NCBI RefSeq assembly: GCF_002811875.1
Contig: NZ_NPDZ01000005.1
Span: forward strand, 1 to 64,000
Origin: Leptospira perolatii
GTDB taxonomy: Bacteria; Spirochaetota; Leptospiria; Leptospirales; Leptospiraceae
Direction of reading: 5' to 3'
DNA: 64,000 nucleotides
The position numbers and the translations under genes were made by a program. Within the stretch, counting starts at the first letter, position 1; each line of letters opens with the position of its first letter. Positions 28,664-37,442 of the stretch are shown piece by piece. Under the pieces are notes generated by a model, which saw nothing but the letters and a program-made list of their open reading frames with translations, searched no databases and was not told the DNA's origin.

Positions 28664-30628
28664 ATGGAAGCACTCTTGCCTTTTAAGGAATTTCCGAATC
28701 ATTCCCTTTCCAATCAAAAAGAAATAGTTAGAAACTGCATACAAAGCTCTAAGGAATTACTGAAAAAGTTATTAGAAAATTCTGAGCTTACGTATTCCAA
28801 ATTCATAAAACCTCTCAACGATTCTATGCAGGACTTGCATATCGAGTTTACCGTACTCTCCCATTTGAATAGCGTCCAGAATTCCGAAGAAAGCAAATCG
28901 AATTATACGGAGATTCTCCCTGAGATCACTGAGTTCTATTCTGAGCTGGGTCAAAACGAGGAGCTCAACAAGGCATATTTACGAATTTATGATTCTGAGA
29001 AAATGAAACTTTCCCAGGCGCAAAAGAAGGTACTAGAAGACGGAATTCTACATTTCAAATTGGGCGGAGTGGGGTTAGAACCTAACAAGAAAAAACGCTT
29101 ACAAGAAATCCAGCTCAAGCTATCCGATTTGGACAATCAGTTCTCGCAAAACGTTTTGGATGCGACCAATTCTTTTGAAATGAAAATCGATTCGGAAGAG
29201 GACGTAAAAGAGCTTCCGGAATCGGATCGCGCCGCAAACAAAAATGAAGACGGAACCTATACGTTTACTCTTCAGTTTCCGAGCTATATCGCCTACATGA
29301 CCTACGGTTCCAATCGTTCTAAGAGAGAGGAACTGTATAAGGCGTACGTAACACGTGCTCCGAAAAATGGAAAACTGATCGAAGAAATTCTAGATTTAAG
29401 AAACGAAGAAGCTCAATTATTAGGATATTCTAATTTTGCCGAACTGTCACTGGCCACGAAAGTGGCGGATACTCCCCAGATGGTTTTGGATTTTCTAAAC
29501 GAGCTCGGCAAAAAGACAAGGCCGTTCGCAGTAGAAGAACTTTCCGAACTGAAGGAGTTTGCCAGGTCTCTCGGAATCGAGGAACTCCAACCGTTCGATA
29601 CCGCCTACGTTTCTGAAAAACTGAAAAAGAGAAAGTATGATTTCGACGAAGAACAAACCAGGCCTTACTTCGAGAAGAACCAAGTCGTAAACGGCACCTT
29701 TCAATTTTTAGAAAGACTATTGGGAATTCGATTGGAAAAAACTCAAGGTTTAGTATGGAACGAGAAAGTAGAAGTTTATGATTTGAAAAGAAACGGCCAA
29801 GTTAGGGCCAGGCTCTATCTAGACTTGGAAGCAAGAAAAGATAAACAAGGCGGAGCTTGGATGAACAATTGGGCGGCACGAAATCAAGTAGGCGCCGAAA
29901 TTGCTCGACCTTCTGCTTTCGTTGTGTGTAACTTTCCTTCCTCCAAAAAGGATGTTCCCTCTTTGCTGAAGCATAGTGATGTAGTTACTTTCTTTCATGA
30001 AATGGGACACGCACTCCATCATCTCTGCGCAGAAATAGAGGAACCTCCGGTGAGTGGAATCAACGGGGTAGAATGGGATGCGGTTGAATTTCCGTCTCAG
30101 TTTTTGGAAAATTTTGCGTACGAACCGGAAGTTCTCCAATTCTTTGCGTTTCACCACATTTCGAAGGAAGCAATGCCTCAGGATTTAGTATCTAAGTTAA
30201 AGGGGACAAAAAACTTTTTGGCAGGACTCGGTGTTTTGAGGCAGCTGGAATTTGCGATCTTTGATATGCGAATTCATTTTGGTAAGCATTCCGAGGACGA
30301 AGTGCAAAACATTCTGGATCAGGTAAGACAAGAAGTAAGCGTACTTGTCCCTCCGAAATATAATAAATTTCAGAACAGCTTCTCGCATATTTTCTCCGGA
30401 GGATATGCGGCAGGTTATTATAGCTATAAATGGGCAGAATTACTAGCAGCAGATGCGTTTTTTGCCTTCGTAGATAAGGGGTTATTCGACCCCAAATTAT
30501 CCGAAGCATACAGATCGCAAATTTTGGCAAAAGGAGGTTCGGAAAACGCTATGGATCTATTTAGAAAATTCTTGGGAAGAGATCCGAACCCAGAAGCCCT
30601 GCTGAAATTGTACGACTTAGTCGCATAA
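28664..30628 (+). CDS. prlC: M3 family oligopeptidase (oligopeptidase A-like)
   Basis: A cytoplasmic zinc metallopeptidase that degrades short peptides, including cleaved signal peptides in other bacteria. The zinc motif is HEMGH (His445-Glu446, His449), with the family segment [20 protein letters not shown] and a downstream glutamate ligand region ([20 protein letters not shown]). I chose ATG 28664 because its [10 protein letters not shown] aligns with the E. coli PrlC N-terminus. TTG 28601 would add 21 residues. Length about 654 is normal. It is divergent from a lipoprotein gene and otherwise alone. Confidence 0.93.
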   Translation: MEALLPFKEFPNHSLSNQKEIVRNCIQSSKELLKKLLENSELTYSKFIKPLNDSMQDLHIEFTVLSHLNSVQNSEESKSNYTEILPEITEFYSELGQNEELNKAYLRIYDSEKMKLSQAQKKVLEDGILHFKLGGVGLEPNKKKRLQEIQLKLSDLDNQFSQNVLDATNSFEMKIDSEEDVKELPESDRAANKNEDGTYTFTLQFPSYIAYMTYGSNRSKREELYKAYVTRAPKNGKLIEEILDLRNEEAQLLGYSNFAELSLATKVADTPQMVLDFLNELGKKTRPFAVEELSELKEFARSLGIEELQPFDTAYVSEKLKKRKYDFDEEQTRPYFEKNQVVNGTFQFLERLLGIRLEKTQGLVWNEKVEVYDLKRNGQVRARLYLDLEARKDKQGGAWMNNWAARNQVGAEIARPSAFVVCNFPSSKKDVPSLLKHSDVVTFFHEMGHALHHLCAEIEEPPVSGINGVEWDAVEFPSQFLENFAYEPEVLQFFAFHHISKEAMPQDLVSKLKGTKNFLAGLGVLRQLEFAIFDMRIHFGKHSEDEVQNILDQVRQEVSVLVPPKYNKFQNSFSHIFSGGYAAGYYSYKWAELLAADAFFAFVDKGLFDPKLSEAYRSQILAKGGSENAMDLFRKFLGRDPNPEALLKLYDLVA

Positions 30629-30654
30629 TGCGAACAAGTATATAATGAAATTCT

Positions 30655-30891
30655 TTATGAAAGATTCTTTCTGAAGTTTTGAAGTAACTGTTCCGTGCCG
30701 GAAAGCAGCAATTCGATCTGATCTAAATCAATATTATAGACTACATTCGTCTTGAGAGCTTCCTTAAACGCGACCGCGTCTATATTTTTGTGGTCATAGC
30801 TGTCCTTGAGGAAATTGTACCAACCTGCTAGGATGACTTTTAAGTGGGGAAGTTCTCTAATGGGGACTGAAATGACTTTTTCTGGTTCCAT
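30655..30891 (-). CDS. Small hypothetical protein
   Basis: A 78-residue, predominantly helical protein with no motif I recognise (MEPEKVISVPIRELPHLK, then YNIDLDQIELLLSGTEQLL). GGGAG lies about 8 nt before ATG 30891, which supports translation. It lies 26 nt past the convergent oligopeptidase stop and 70 nt downstream of the GST gene on the same strand, so co-transcription is possible. Confidence 0.65.
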   Translation of the reverse strand: MEPEKVISVPIRELPHLKVILAGWYNFLKDSYDHKNIDAVAFKEALKTNVVYNIDLDQIELLLSGTEQLLQNFRKNLS

Positions 30892-30960
30892 AAAGACTCC
30901 CGTAAGTTAATTCCGGAAGGACCCAAGTCAACCAGATTTTTGAAAAGAGGATTTCTGAAC

Positions 30961-31614
30961 TTACTTTCGCACTCTTGCGAGAGCTTTCATAATTGTGTGC
31001 CTCGCTTTTTCGACTTTAGCTACCGAAGGTCTCGTACTTAGAAATTCCAGATACGTAGTCAGGCCCGGTAATTCCAGCAACGGATTCTCCATTTGCAGGT
31101 CTTTGAATCCATCTAAAATTACACTAAAGGTCGCAAAAGCAGTACAATCCGCAGCAGTGAATTCGGAACCTGCAATGAACGGAGAAAAAGAGACCATTTT
31201 CTGGAGTGCTTTTGTGCTCCGCTTCAGAGACACGATCGTAGATTGTGTCAATACAGGATCGGGCTTTTTATTATCTAAAAGAAGATTGTAAACTTTTCGA
31301 GCGGGAGAATCCACATAGTTCTCGATTACGGATTGGATAGATCTCACTTTTGCAGCGCGCAATGGATCACTCGGAAAAAGTTTCGGAGTATTTGGATAAG
31401 CTGCTTCTAAAAATTCCAGAATTGCCTGGGATTCGATCAAAAAATTTCCATCCACTTCCAGGACCGGAATTTTTCCCATCGGGCTTTTTTGTAGGAATTC
31501 CTCTTCCTGGGAATAAGGAACTCTTACGTCTTCGAATTCGATTCCTTTTTCTAATAGAGCTAACTTTACTTTATTTGTATAATTGCTGATCGGAAATCCA
31601 TAAAGTTTTACCAT
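30961..31614 (-). CDS. Glutathione S-transferase family protein
   Basis: A 217-residue GST-fold protein. The N-terminal thioredoxin-like domain (1-80) has KLYGFPISNYTNKVKLAL, the cis-proline in GKIPVLEVDG and the gamma-glutamyl contact ESQAILEFLE. The helical domain (about 90-210) has the FTAADCTAFATF N-capping box. AAAGGAG precedes ATG 31614. It may act in detoxification or as a lyase or isomerase of the class; the substrate is unknown. Confidence 0.9.
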   Translation of the reverse strand: MVKLYGFPISNYTNKVKLALLEKGIEFEDVRVPYSQEEEFLQKSPMGKIPVLEVDGNFLIESQAILEFLEAAYPNTPKLFPSDPLRAAKVRSIQSVIENYVDSPARKVYNLLLDNKKPDPVLTQSTIVSLKRSTKALQKMVSFSPFIAGSEFTAADCTAFATFSVILDGFKDLQMENPLLELPGLTTYLEFLSTRPSVAKVEKARHTIMKALARVRK

Positions 31615-31714
31615 AAATCCAAAAGCTCCTTCTCTTTTCCAAAAATAGATTACAAACTAGAATTGCATAAATTATTTATTAAAATAAACATGTGTGTTCA
31701 ATCGGACGCATTCT

Positions 31715-32332
31715 ATGTTAAAGTACCCTTTCGTCATCCTTTTTGTGAGTCTCATTTTAGCCGGATGTATATCTCCTATTTATATGAAGTATGGGAATCC
31801 GGCTCCGGTTCAAACCGCGGAGAAAAAGGCAATCCTACTTGTGGACGACAGAACCATGCCAAAGTACGGATTCTTGGACTCTAGATCCGCCGAAAGAAAA
31901 ATTTTTCAACTACTAAAGAATGAGTATGAAGGAACTCTACAGGATCCTTCGGAAACCAAACAATTGATTCGAGCCAAATCCTTAGAATCTACTTTCTTAG
32001 CACTTCCTTATACGGACAGCATTGCGATCGAATCTCGCAAAACAGAATTGGAAAAAATAGCTCAGATATTTGGTGCGAGCGATCTGTTCATTTTGACGAT
32101 CAGCGAAGACCACATGTCTTTTACTTCCGGATTTTATGCTCCGAACGGATCTCAGGAGAATAACGGGTATGTGCCGGGCTCATTTGTGGGTTTAACTTGG
32201 ATCGATTTGCGTTCAGGTTCTATTTACCGTCAAGTTGCTTACAAGTTTCCGATCTATGGCTTTACACTTCCTTCTAGAAGCGAGCTCTATTCTAAAAAGC
32301 TTGTTTCTAAAATATTTGGAGACTGGAACTGA
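31715..32332 (+). CDS. Hypothetical lipoprotein, first of three
   Basis: A 205-residue lipoprotein whose signal reads MLKYPFVILFVSLILAGC (Cys18). I chose ATG 31715 over GTG 31694 because the signal starts there. The mature region holds IFGASDLFILTISEDH and, later, GLTWIDLRSGSIYRQVAYKF, a strand-turn pattern (acidic or polar residue, G, then hydrophobic-R) that recurs at equivalent places in the next two proteins. It is the first of a tight three-gene run and overlaps none of them. Function unknown. Confidence 0.7.
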   Translation: MLKYPFVILFVSLILAGCISPIYMKYGNPAPVQTAEKKAILLVDDRTMPKYGFLDSRSAERKIFQLLKNEYEGTLQDPSETKQLIRAKSLESTFLALPYTDSIAIESRKTELEKIAQIFGASDLFILTISEDHMSFTSGFYAPNGSQENNGYVPGSFVGLTWIDLRSGSIYRQVAYKFPIYGFTLPSRSELYSKKLVSKIFGDWN

Positions 32333-32335
32333 GAT

Positions 32336-33097
32336 ATGTATTCGTTTATTAGAATATTCTTATTGGTTGTTTTTGGTCTTGGGATCTTCGGATCCTGTTC
32401 TGGAATTCCTTTGCAACTAGCGATTACGGACTCTAAGCCCTTGCCGAAACTTGTAAGGACTGGGGATAAGACTGTAGTAATTCTTCCTACTTTGTCCGTT
32501 TCTACATTGGCCGGAACTGCAAAAGAAATAGACGACACTTTCGATAGAATTCAGCAGAATTATACAACAGTAAAGAAAACTCCGAATGTTTTGAGGTCCG
32601 AGCTAATCGCTGACCCAGTCAAAAAGCTCGCACTTGCAAAATTGTACAATCAGGTTTGGACCAAGGAGAATCAAGATTGGCAGACTGTAGGACCTGCACT
32701 GGACGCTCTCTTTTCTCAAACCCATAATGTACAACACTTGGAATCAGGAAAAGATGCAAAGATACTCGCGTTCAATTATAGCGACTGGAAAGACCTGAAA
32801 CCAAAGGATCCCACCGGAATCGAAAAAGAAATTCGCGAATTGAAATTGAATTCGGATATCGTGATTTTACCAGCTGTGGCTCTCTACGATCCATATTATA
32901 AAAATATAACCTTGCTTTTGCTACTGTTTCCCTACTGGAGTAATTCGGTTCTGGACCAGTACAGAATGACTTTTTACGTATTCGACACAAAGAACGGAAA
33001 ATCTCTTCGATCGGTTCGTATTTTATTCGGAGTAGGTGGTTCTGACTCCAGGCAAGAACAGCTGGAGGGGATTTTGAGGAATGTTCTGGAGAATTAA
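32336..33097 (+). CDS. Hypothetical lipoprotein, second of three
   Basis: A 253-residue lipoprotein (signal FLLVVFGLGIFGSC, Cys near residue 21). It starts 3 nt after the first gene stops and overlaps the start region of the third, so translational coupling is likely. LNSDIVILPAVALYDPYYK, then TFYVFDTKNGKSLRSVRILFG near the C-terminus, parallel the strand-turn pattern of its neighbours. The N-terminal mature part has TVVILPTLSVSTL. Family unrecognised. Confidence 0.7.
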   Translation: MYSFIRIFLLVVFGLGIFGSCSGIPLQLAITDSKPLPKLVRTGDKTVVILPTLSVSTLAGTAKEIDDTFDRIQQNYTTVKKTPNVLRSELIADPVKKLALAKLYNQVWTKENQDWQTVGPALDALFSQTHNVQHLESGKDAKILAFNYSDWKDLKPKDPTGIEKEIRELKLNSDIVILPAVALYDPYYKNITLLLLLFPYWSNSVLDQYRMTFYVFDTKNGKSLRSVRILFGVGGSDSRQEQLEGILRNVLEN

Positions 33098-33101
33098 TCA
33101 G

Positions 33102-33899
33102 ATGGAACTTAGAAAAATCGAGACAAGCCATTTCGTTCGAGTTATAGCTCTTCTATCTTTCCTTTTTGTATTCTTTGCGAATTGTTATTCTGTAAAACAT
33201 TATTCTGCTGGAATTACTAGGAATGCAAGTACGGAAAAAGAGATCTCAGGATCCGTCTGGATCTTACCAGTGGTGTATTCCGATTATTTGGTATCTCCCG
33301 AGCACAAGAATCCTTATATTAAATTTAGCGAAAATTCCGGGCCGATTGTAGAGATGAAGACTCGGCCGCAGCCTCTGGATAACGCCCAAAGGACAACTTT
33401 TGAAAAATTCATCGAGAGTAATTGGTCCGTAAATTGGAAAAAAGCCTTGGGCTCCACGGAATCGAAGATTACTCTGTTGGAAACCGCGGAAGCAGATCAA
33501 AAGAAGATACAGTCTGAAGCTAAAAAATATTGGAACAGTTCTTTTGGCTTCTTTCCGAAATCAATGCAGGAAGAAGCGAGCAAAAGAAAGGCAAAATACA
33601 TTTTGCTCCCTTTAGCGTTTGGAACTCCTTCCACCGATTTATACACGAAAGTTGTGACAACTCAACAGAATCAGAATGGGCGAACTACTACAGTCTCCAC
33701 TAGGACCACCACCACACACTCCGTAGGTGGAATGTTCGGCATTCGACTAGAATTAATCGACGCAAATACTGGTAACGTGGTCCGGGTATCGGAAACCTTC
33801 GAAGCCGTTTTGCAACTTCCTGCCTATCAGTCGAATTTTGAAAAGGTGAATCTTGTTCTTTTGGAAGGTTTGCTCTCACCTTCTCGTGATTCGGAGTAA
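33102..33899 (+). CDS. Hypothetical lipoprotein, third of three
   Basis: A 265-residue lipoprotein with signal VIALLSFLFVFFANC (Cys near residue 28). ATG 33102 lies after GGAG; ATG 33081 is an in-frame alternative overlapping the second gene. KAKYILLPLAFGTP and FGIRLELIDANTGNVVRVSETF match the layout of the other two. A Gln/Thr-rich insertion (about 186-205) separates these strands. Its role is unknown; shared architecture suggests the three proteins act together in the envelope (inference). Confidence 0.7.
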   Translation: MELRKIETSHFVRVIALLSFLFVFFANCYSVKHYSAGITRNASTEKEISGSVWILPVVYSDYLVSPEHKNPYIKFSENSGPIVEMKTRPQPLDNAQRTTFEKFIESNWSVNWKKALGSTESKITLLETAEADQKKIQSEAKKYWNSSFGFFPKSMQEEASKRKAKYILLPLAFGTPSTDLYTKVVTTQQNQNGRTTTVSTRTTTTHSVGGMFGIRLELIDANTGNVVRVSETFEAVLQLPAYQSNFEKVNLVLLEGLLSPSRDSE

Positions 33900-34064
33900 G
33901 AGCACAAGAGTCGGCTGTCTCTGATTTTATAATCTCGATGAGAATGGTTGGAACAGAAAAACTTCGGATGTTCGAATCGCATTGTTTTCTACTTTCCTCG
34001 CCTAACGATTCACCATAAATTTGCCTCCGAATGCGATTGAACTTCGCGAAATAGGAGATCCTTC

Positions 34065-34847
34065 ATGAAGAAAACCGCTCTGGTGACAGGTGCAAGTACG
34101 GGAATTGGATACGAAATAGCGAAACTCGCTGCAGCAGATGGATACGATCTTATCCTAGTAGCACGAAATCTCAAAAAGCTGAACCAAGTAAAAAAGGAAT
34201 TAGAATCTAAGGGTGCTTCCGTGGAAGTGCTCGCTGCAGATTTAGGGGATCCGAAATCTCCCAAGAAAATTTTCGATTTTTCCAAAAAGAAAAAAGCGAT
34301 CGTGGATCTACTGGTGAATAACGCTGGATTTGGTTCGAATGGAAAATTTTCAAAGCTGGACCTGAAAGAAGAAATGGAAATGATTCAAGTGAACGTAAGC
34401 GCTCTAGTCGAACTTACTCATTTGTTTTTGAAAGACATGGTCGATAGACGTTCCGGAAAAATTCTAAACGTAGCTTCGACCGCCGCATTTCAGCCCGGTC
34501 CAATGATGACAAATTACTATGCAACGAAGGCATACGTACTCTCTTTTTCGGAGGGCTTGGCAGAAGAAGTTCGGAAGGAAGGAGTTACTGTATGTTGCCT
34601 TTGCCCGGGACCTACTCAAACAGAATTTTTTGAAAGAGCCGGAGTTTCTAAATCTCCACTACTGAACAGTGCTCTGGTTCCAAAAATGACACCTGCGGAA
34701 GTTGCCAAAATCGGTTACGAGGGTGTAAAATCTGGTAGAGTGGTTGTTATTTCTGGAATCGCAAATAGAATATTAGCTCAATCCATTCGAATCACTCCTA
34801 GATTTTTGGTTCGGAAGATTGCGAAATTTCTTAACAGCGGTGCCTAA
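34065..34847 (+). CDS. Short-chain dehydrogenase/reductase
   Basis: A classical 260-residue SDR. It has the cofactor motif TGASTGIG (8-15), an NADP-favouring ARNLKKL after the second strand, NNAG, the catalytic Ser in [10 protein letters not shown] and the Tyr/Lys pair in [22 protein letters not shown] near the C-terminal part is typical of the DltE/YqjQ-like short-chain group. It is followed by a membrane hydroxylase and an acyl-CoA dehydrogenase on the same strand, which suggests lipid metabolism (inference). Confidence 0.92.
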   Translation: MKKTALVTGASTGIGYEIAKLAAADGYDLILVARNLKKLNQVKKELESKGASVEVLAADLGDPKSPKKIFDFSKKKKAIVDLLVNNAGFGSNGKFSKLDLKEEMEMIQVNVSALVELTHLFLKDMVDRRSGKILNVASTAAFQPGPMMTNYYATKAYVLSFSEGLAEEVRKEGVTVCCLCPGPTQTEFFERAGVSKSPLLNSALVPKMTPAEVAKIGYEGVKSGRVVVISGIANRILAQSIRITPRFLVRKIAKFLNSGA

Positions 34848-34859
34848 AAGCATCCATGG

Positions 34860-36062
34860 GTGGGGAGCATGAAAGATTCCATTATCGACCTGGCGGTTCC
34901 GTTCTTTTTGCTGCTAATTTTAGCGGAGGCCGCTTACGGTAAATGGAAAGGGAAAAAAGTTTATCGTTGGAATGACACGATTTCGGATCTTTCTACTGGA
35001 ATCTTATTTTCACTCACTGGAATTTTTGTAACTTTAGGCTCGCTTTGGTTGTACGAGCAGGCTCGTATACATTTCTCGGTTCAAACTATATTCGGTTTTT
35101 CTGAAATACCTTCCGGTTCTCCTATTACGAAAGGTGCAGCCGGCTGGGAGTTTCATACTGGTGAGACTATTTCCTGGCTATTGGTTCTGATCGCTGTGGA
35201 TTTTGTTTACTACTGGTTCCACAGATCCACACATGATGTTCATTTTCTTTGGGCCTGTCATGTGACCCACCATTCTAGTGAAGAGTTCAATCTATCTGTT
35301 GCACTTCGTCAGAATAGTTTTCAAAGGGTGTTCGAATATGCATTTAACCTGCCTTTGGCGATTGCAGGAGTTCCTTGGTGGATGTTCCTGCTTTGTCATG
35401 GGATTCTAAAGATCTACCAATTTTGGGTACACACCAGGCTGATCGGAAAACTCGGTTGGATGGAAAAGATCCTACTTACTCCTTCGCATCACAGAGTGCA
35501 CCACGGGAGGGATCCAGAGTATTTGGACAAGAATCACGGAGGAATTTTGATTTTGTGGGACAAATGGTTTGGGACGTTTGCCGAGGAAACGAAGGAGCCG
35601 GTTTATGGTCTGACCACGCCTCTCGGAACTTTTGAACCAGTCTATGCGAATGTGCATGTGTATAAAAATCTTTGGAAATTGGTTTCTTCGGTTCCGAAAT
35701 GGAAAGATAAACTTTCCATTCTTTTTAGAAAGCCCGATTGGAGACCGGATTCTATGGGCGGAACGATTCGAATTCCAAAGGTCGATGCCAAAACCTATAA
35801 TAAGTACGATCCGCAAATTTCCAGTGGAAAGCTTAGTACCGGAGTTGTTCAGTTTCTGTTGCTCAGTACAATTTCCCTCGCGCTACTTAAATTTTTTAAG
35901 TCTGGTAGGATAGATGCCGAAGTTTTTTCGATCTGGGCGATCTGGTTGATTCTTTCTTTTTTCGCTACGGGGAGATTACTAGATGGCTCCAAGACCTCTA
36001 AGTTCTGGATTATTTTGTCTTGGGCTTTGGTCCTCCTACCAATTTGTTTTCTATTAATATGA
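34860..36062 (+). CDS. Sterol desaturase/fatty acid hydroxylase family membrane protein
   Basis: A 400-residue membrane protein of the FA_hydroxylase superfamily (diiron enzymes including alkylglycerol monooxygenase). The three histidine clusters are present: HRSTH, HVTHHSS and HHRVHHGRD, followed by NHGGILILWDKWFGTF. About six membrane segments cover the N-terminal 150 residues and the C-terminal 80. GTG 34860 is used here; ATG 34869 (MKDSIID) is equally possible, and the purine-rich GGTGGGGAG lies between them. It sits 12 nt after the SDR gene. Confidence 0.87.
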   Translation: MGSMKDSIIDLAVPFFLLLILAEAAYGKWKGKKVYRWNDTISDLSTGILFSLTGIFVTLGSLWLYEQARIHFSVQTIFGFSEIPSGSPITKGAAGWEFHTGETISWLLVLIAVDFVYYWFHRSTHDVHFLWACHVTHHSSEEFNLSVALRQNSFQRVFEYAFNLPLAIAGVPWWMFLLCHGILKIYQFWVHTRLIGKLGWMEKILLTPSHHRVHHGRDPEYLDKNHGGILILWDKWFGTFAEETKEPVYGLTTPLGTFEPVYANVHVYKNLWKLVSSVPKWKDKLSILFRKPDWRPDSMGGTIRIPKVDAKTYNKYDPQISSGKLSTGVVQFLLLSTISLALLKFFKSGRIDAEVFSIWAIWLILSFFATGRLLDGSKTSKFWIILSWALVLLPICFLLI

Positions 36063-36165
36063 AATGGAAAACGAAGTGAAGATCTTGTGATTGCTTGTAG
36101 AGGAACTCTATTTAGATTTTGCAAATGCGACACGAATTGAGCTAGTAAATTTAGGAGCGCCTTGT

Positions 36166-37347
36166 ATGCATAAATATCTACAATTTGATTTGACCGACGA
36201 ACTATTACAGCTAAGAGATTTGGTAAGGGAAGTGGTTCGGAAAGAAGTAGTTCCGAACAGAATGTACTACGATGAAAAAAGCGAGTATCCAAAACCGATC
36301 CTGGACAAATTTCGTGAGGCTGGTTTGTACCAGGCTCTGTTCTCCGAGGAGCAAGGTGGACTCGGCTTAGGAATGTTAGGTGGAATCGTATTGGCGGAAG
36401 AGGTCTCTTGGGGTTGTTTGGGAGTCAATACTGCTTTCACTTCTACCAAACTTGGCGCCTTGCCGATCGAAGTCGGAGGTACAAAAGAGCAGATCGAAAA
36501 GTGGATTCCTCCTTTGGTCACCGGAGAAAAAACAGCTGCATTTGGCCTCTCCGAACCAAACGCCGGTTCGGATGTTCCGGGTATGAGTACAACTGCATTA
36601 AAAAAAGGTGATAGATATATTATTAACGGTACAAAGCAGTGGATTAGTAGCGCGAAACAAGCCGACTTTTATACTGTATTCGCAATGACCGAAAAAGAGA
36701 GAGGTCCCAGGGGAATTTCCTGCTTTGTTATAGAAAAAGGAGTTAAAGGTTTTTCTTTCGGCAAGAAAGAGGACAAACTCGGTATTAGATGTTCGGAAAC
36801 TAGACAATTGATTTTTGAAGATGTAGAAGTTCCCGCGGAAAACTTGGTGGGACTTCGGGAAAACCAAGGATTTTTACACGCATTCAAAACTTTGATTTTA
36901 TCGCGCCCTGCGGTTGCGGCAGGAGCCGTCGGAGTGATGCAAGGTGCGTTTGATGCCGCAGTCGATTATGCAAGAGAAAGAGAGCAATTTGGGACCACGA
37001 TCGCTTCTTTCCAAGCAATTCAGCACATGCTCGCGGATATGGCGATTAAGATAGAAGCTTCCAGGTTATTGACTTACAAAGCAGGTGTATATGCAGAATC
37101 CATGAATAAGGAAGCTGCAAAACTTTCAGCTATGGCCAAATGTTTCGCGGCTGATTCTTCCGTTCAGGTAGCGTCGGATGCGGTGCAAATTTTTGGCGGT
37201 TACGGTTATACTAAGGAGTATCCGGTAGAGAAATATTATCGGGATGCCAAAATTCTGCAGATCTACGAAGGTACGAGCCAAATCCAGAGAAATGAAATTG
37301 CTGCTGGATTAATTAGAGAAGCTGCGTCTAAAACAAAGAAATCCTAG
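36166..37347 (+). CDS. Acyl-CoA dehydrogenase, standard length
   Basis: A 393-residue flavoprotein with the usual domain order. [19 protein letters not shown] and [15 protein letters not shown] are FAD/substrate loops, and [19 protein letters not shown] and [20 protein letters not shown] precede [14 protein letters not shown], whose Glu is the catalytic base. ATG 36166 has AGGAG eight bases upstream; the longer frame from 36091 has no such site. The acyl chain specificity is unknown. It follows the hydroxylase gene by about 100 nt on the same strand. Confidence 0.95.
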   Translation: MHKYLQFDLTDELLQLRDLVREVVRKEVVPNRMYYDEKSEYPKPILDKFREAGLYQALFSEEQGGLGLGMLGGIVLAEEVSWGCLGVNTAFTSTKLGALPIEVGGTKEQIEKWIPPLVTGEKTAAFGLSEPNAGSDVPGMSTTALKKGDRYIINGTKQWISSAKQADFYTVFAMTEKERGPRGISCFVIEKGVKGFSFGKKEDKLGIRCSETRQLIFEDVEVPAENLVGLRENQGFLHAFKTLILSRPAVAAGAVGVMQGAFDAAVDYAREREQFGTTIASFQAIQHMLADMAIKIEASRLLTYKAGVYAESMNKEAAKLSAMAKCFAADSSVQVASDAVQIFGGYGYTKEYPVEKYYRDAKILQIYEGTSQIQRNEIAAGLIREAASKTKKS

Positions 37348-37355
37348 GGGTAGGC

Positions 37356-37382
37356 TCACGTTTTTCGTGACCAAATATTTGG
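37356..37382. terminator. Small hairpin plus palindrome after the acyl-CoA dehydrogenase
   Basis: TCACG-TTTTT-CGTGA (37356-37370) is a 5-bp stem, followed directly by the palindrome CCAAATATTTGG (37371-37382). It lies 8 nt after the stop codon. No T-run follows, so a role in termination is only possible. Confidence 0.3.
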
Positions 37383-37442
37383 CTTGAAGGCGACGATGAT
37401 TCAGGCCAAACTTCCCCTCGATTTGAAAGTTTGGACGGTGGA

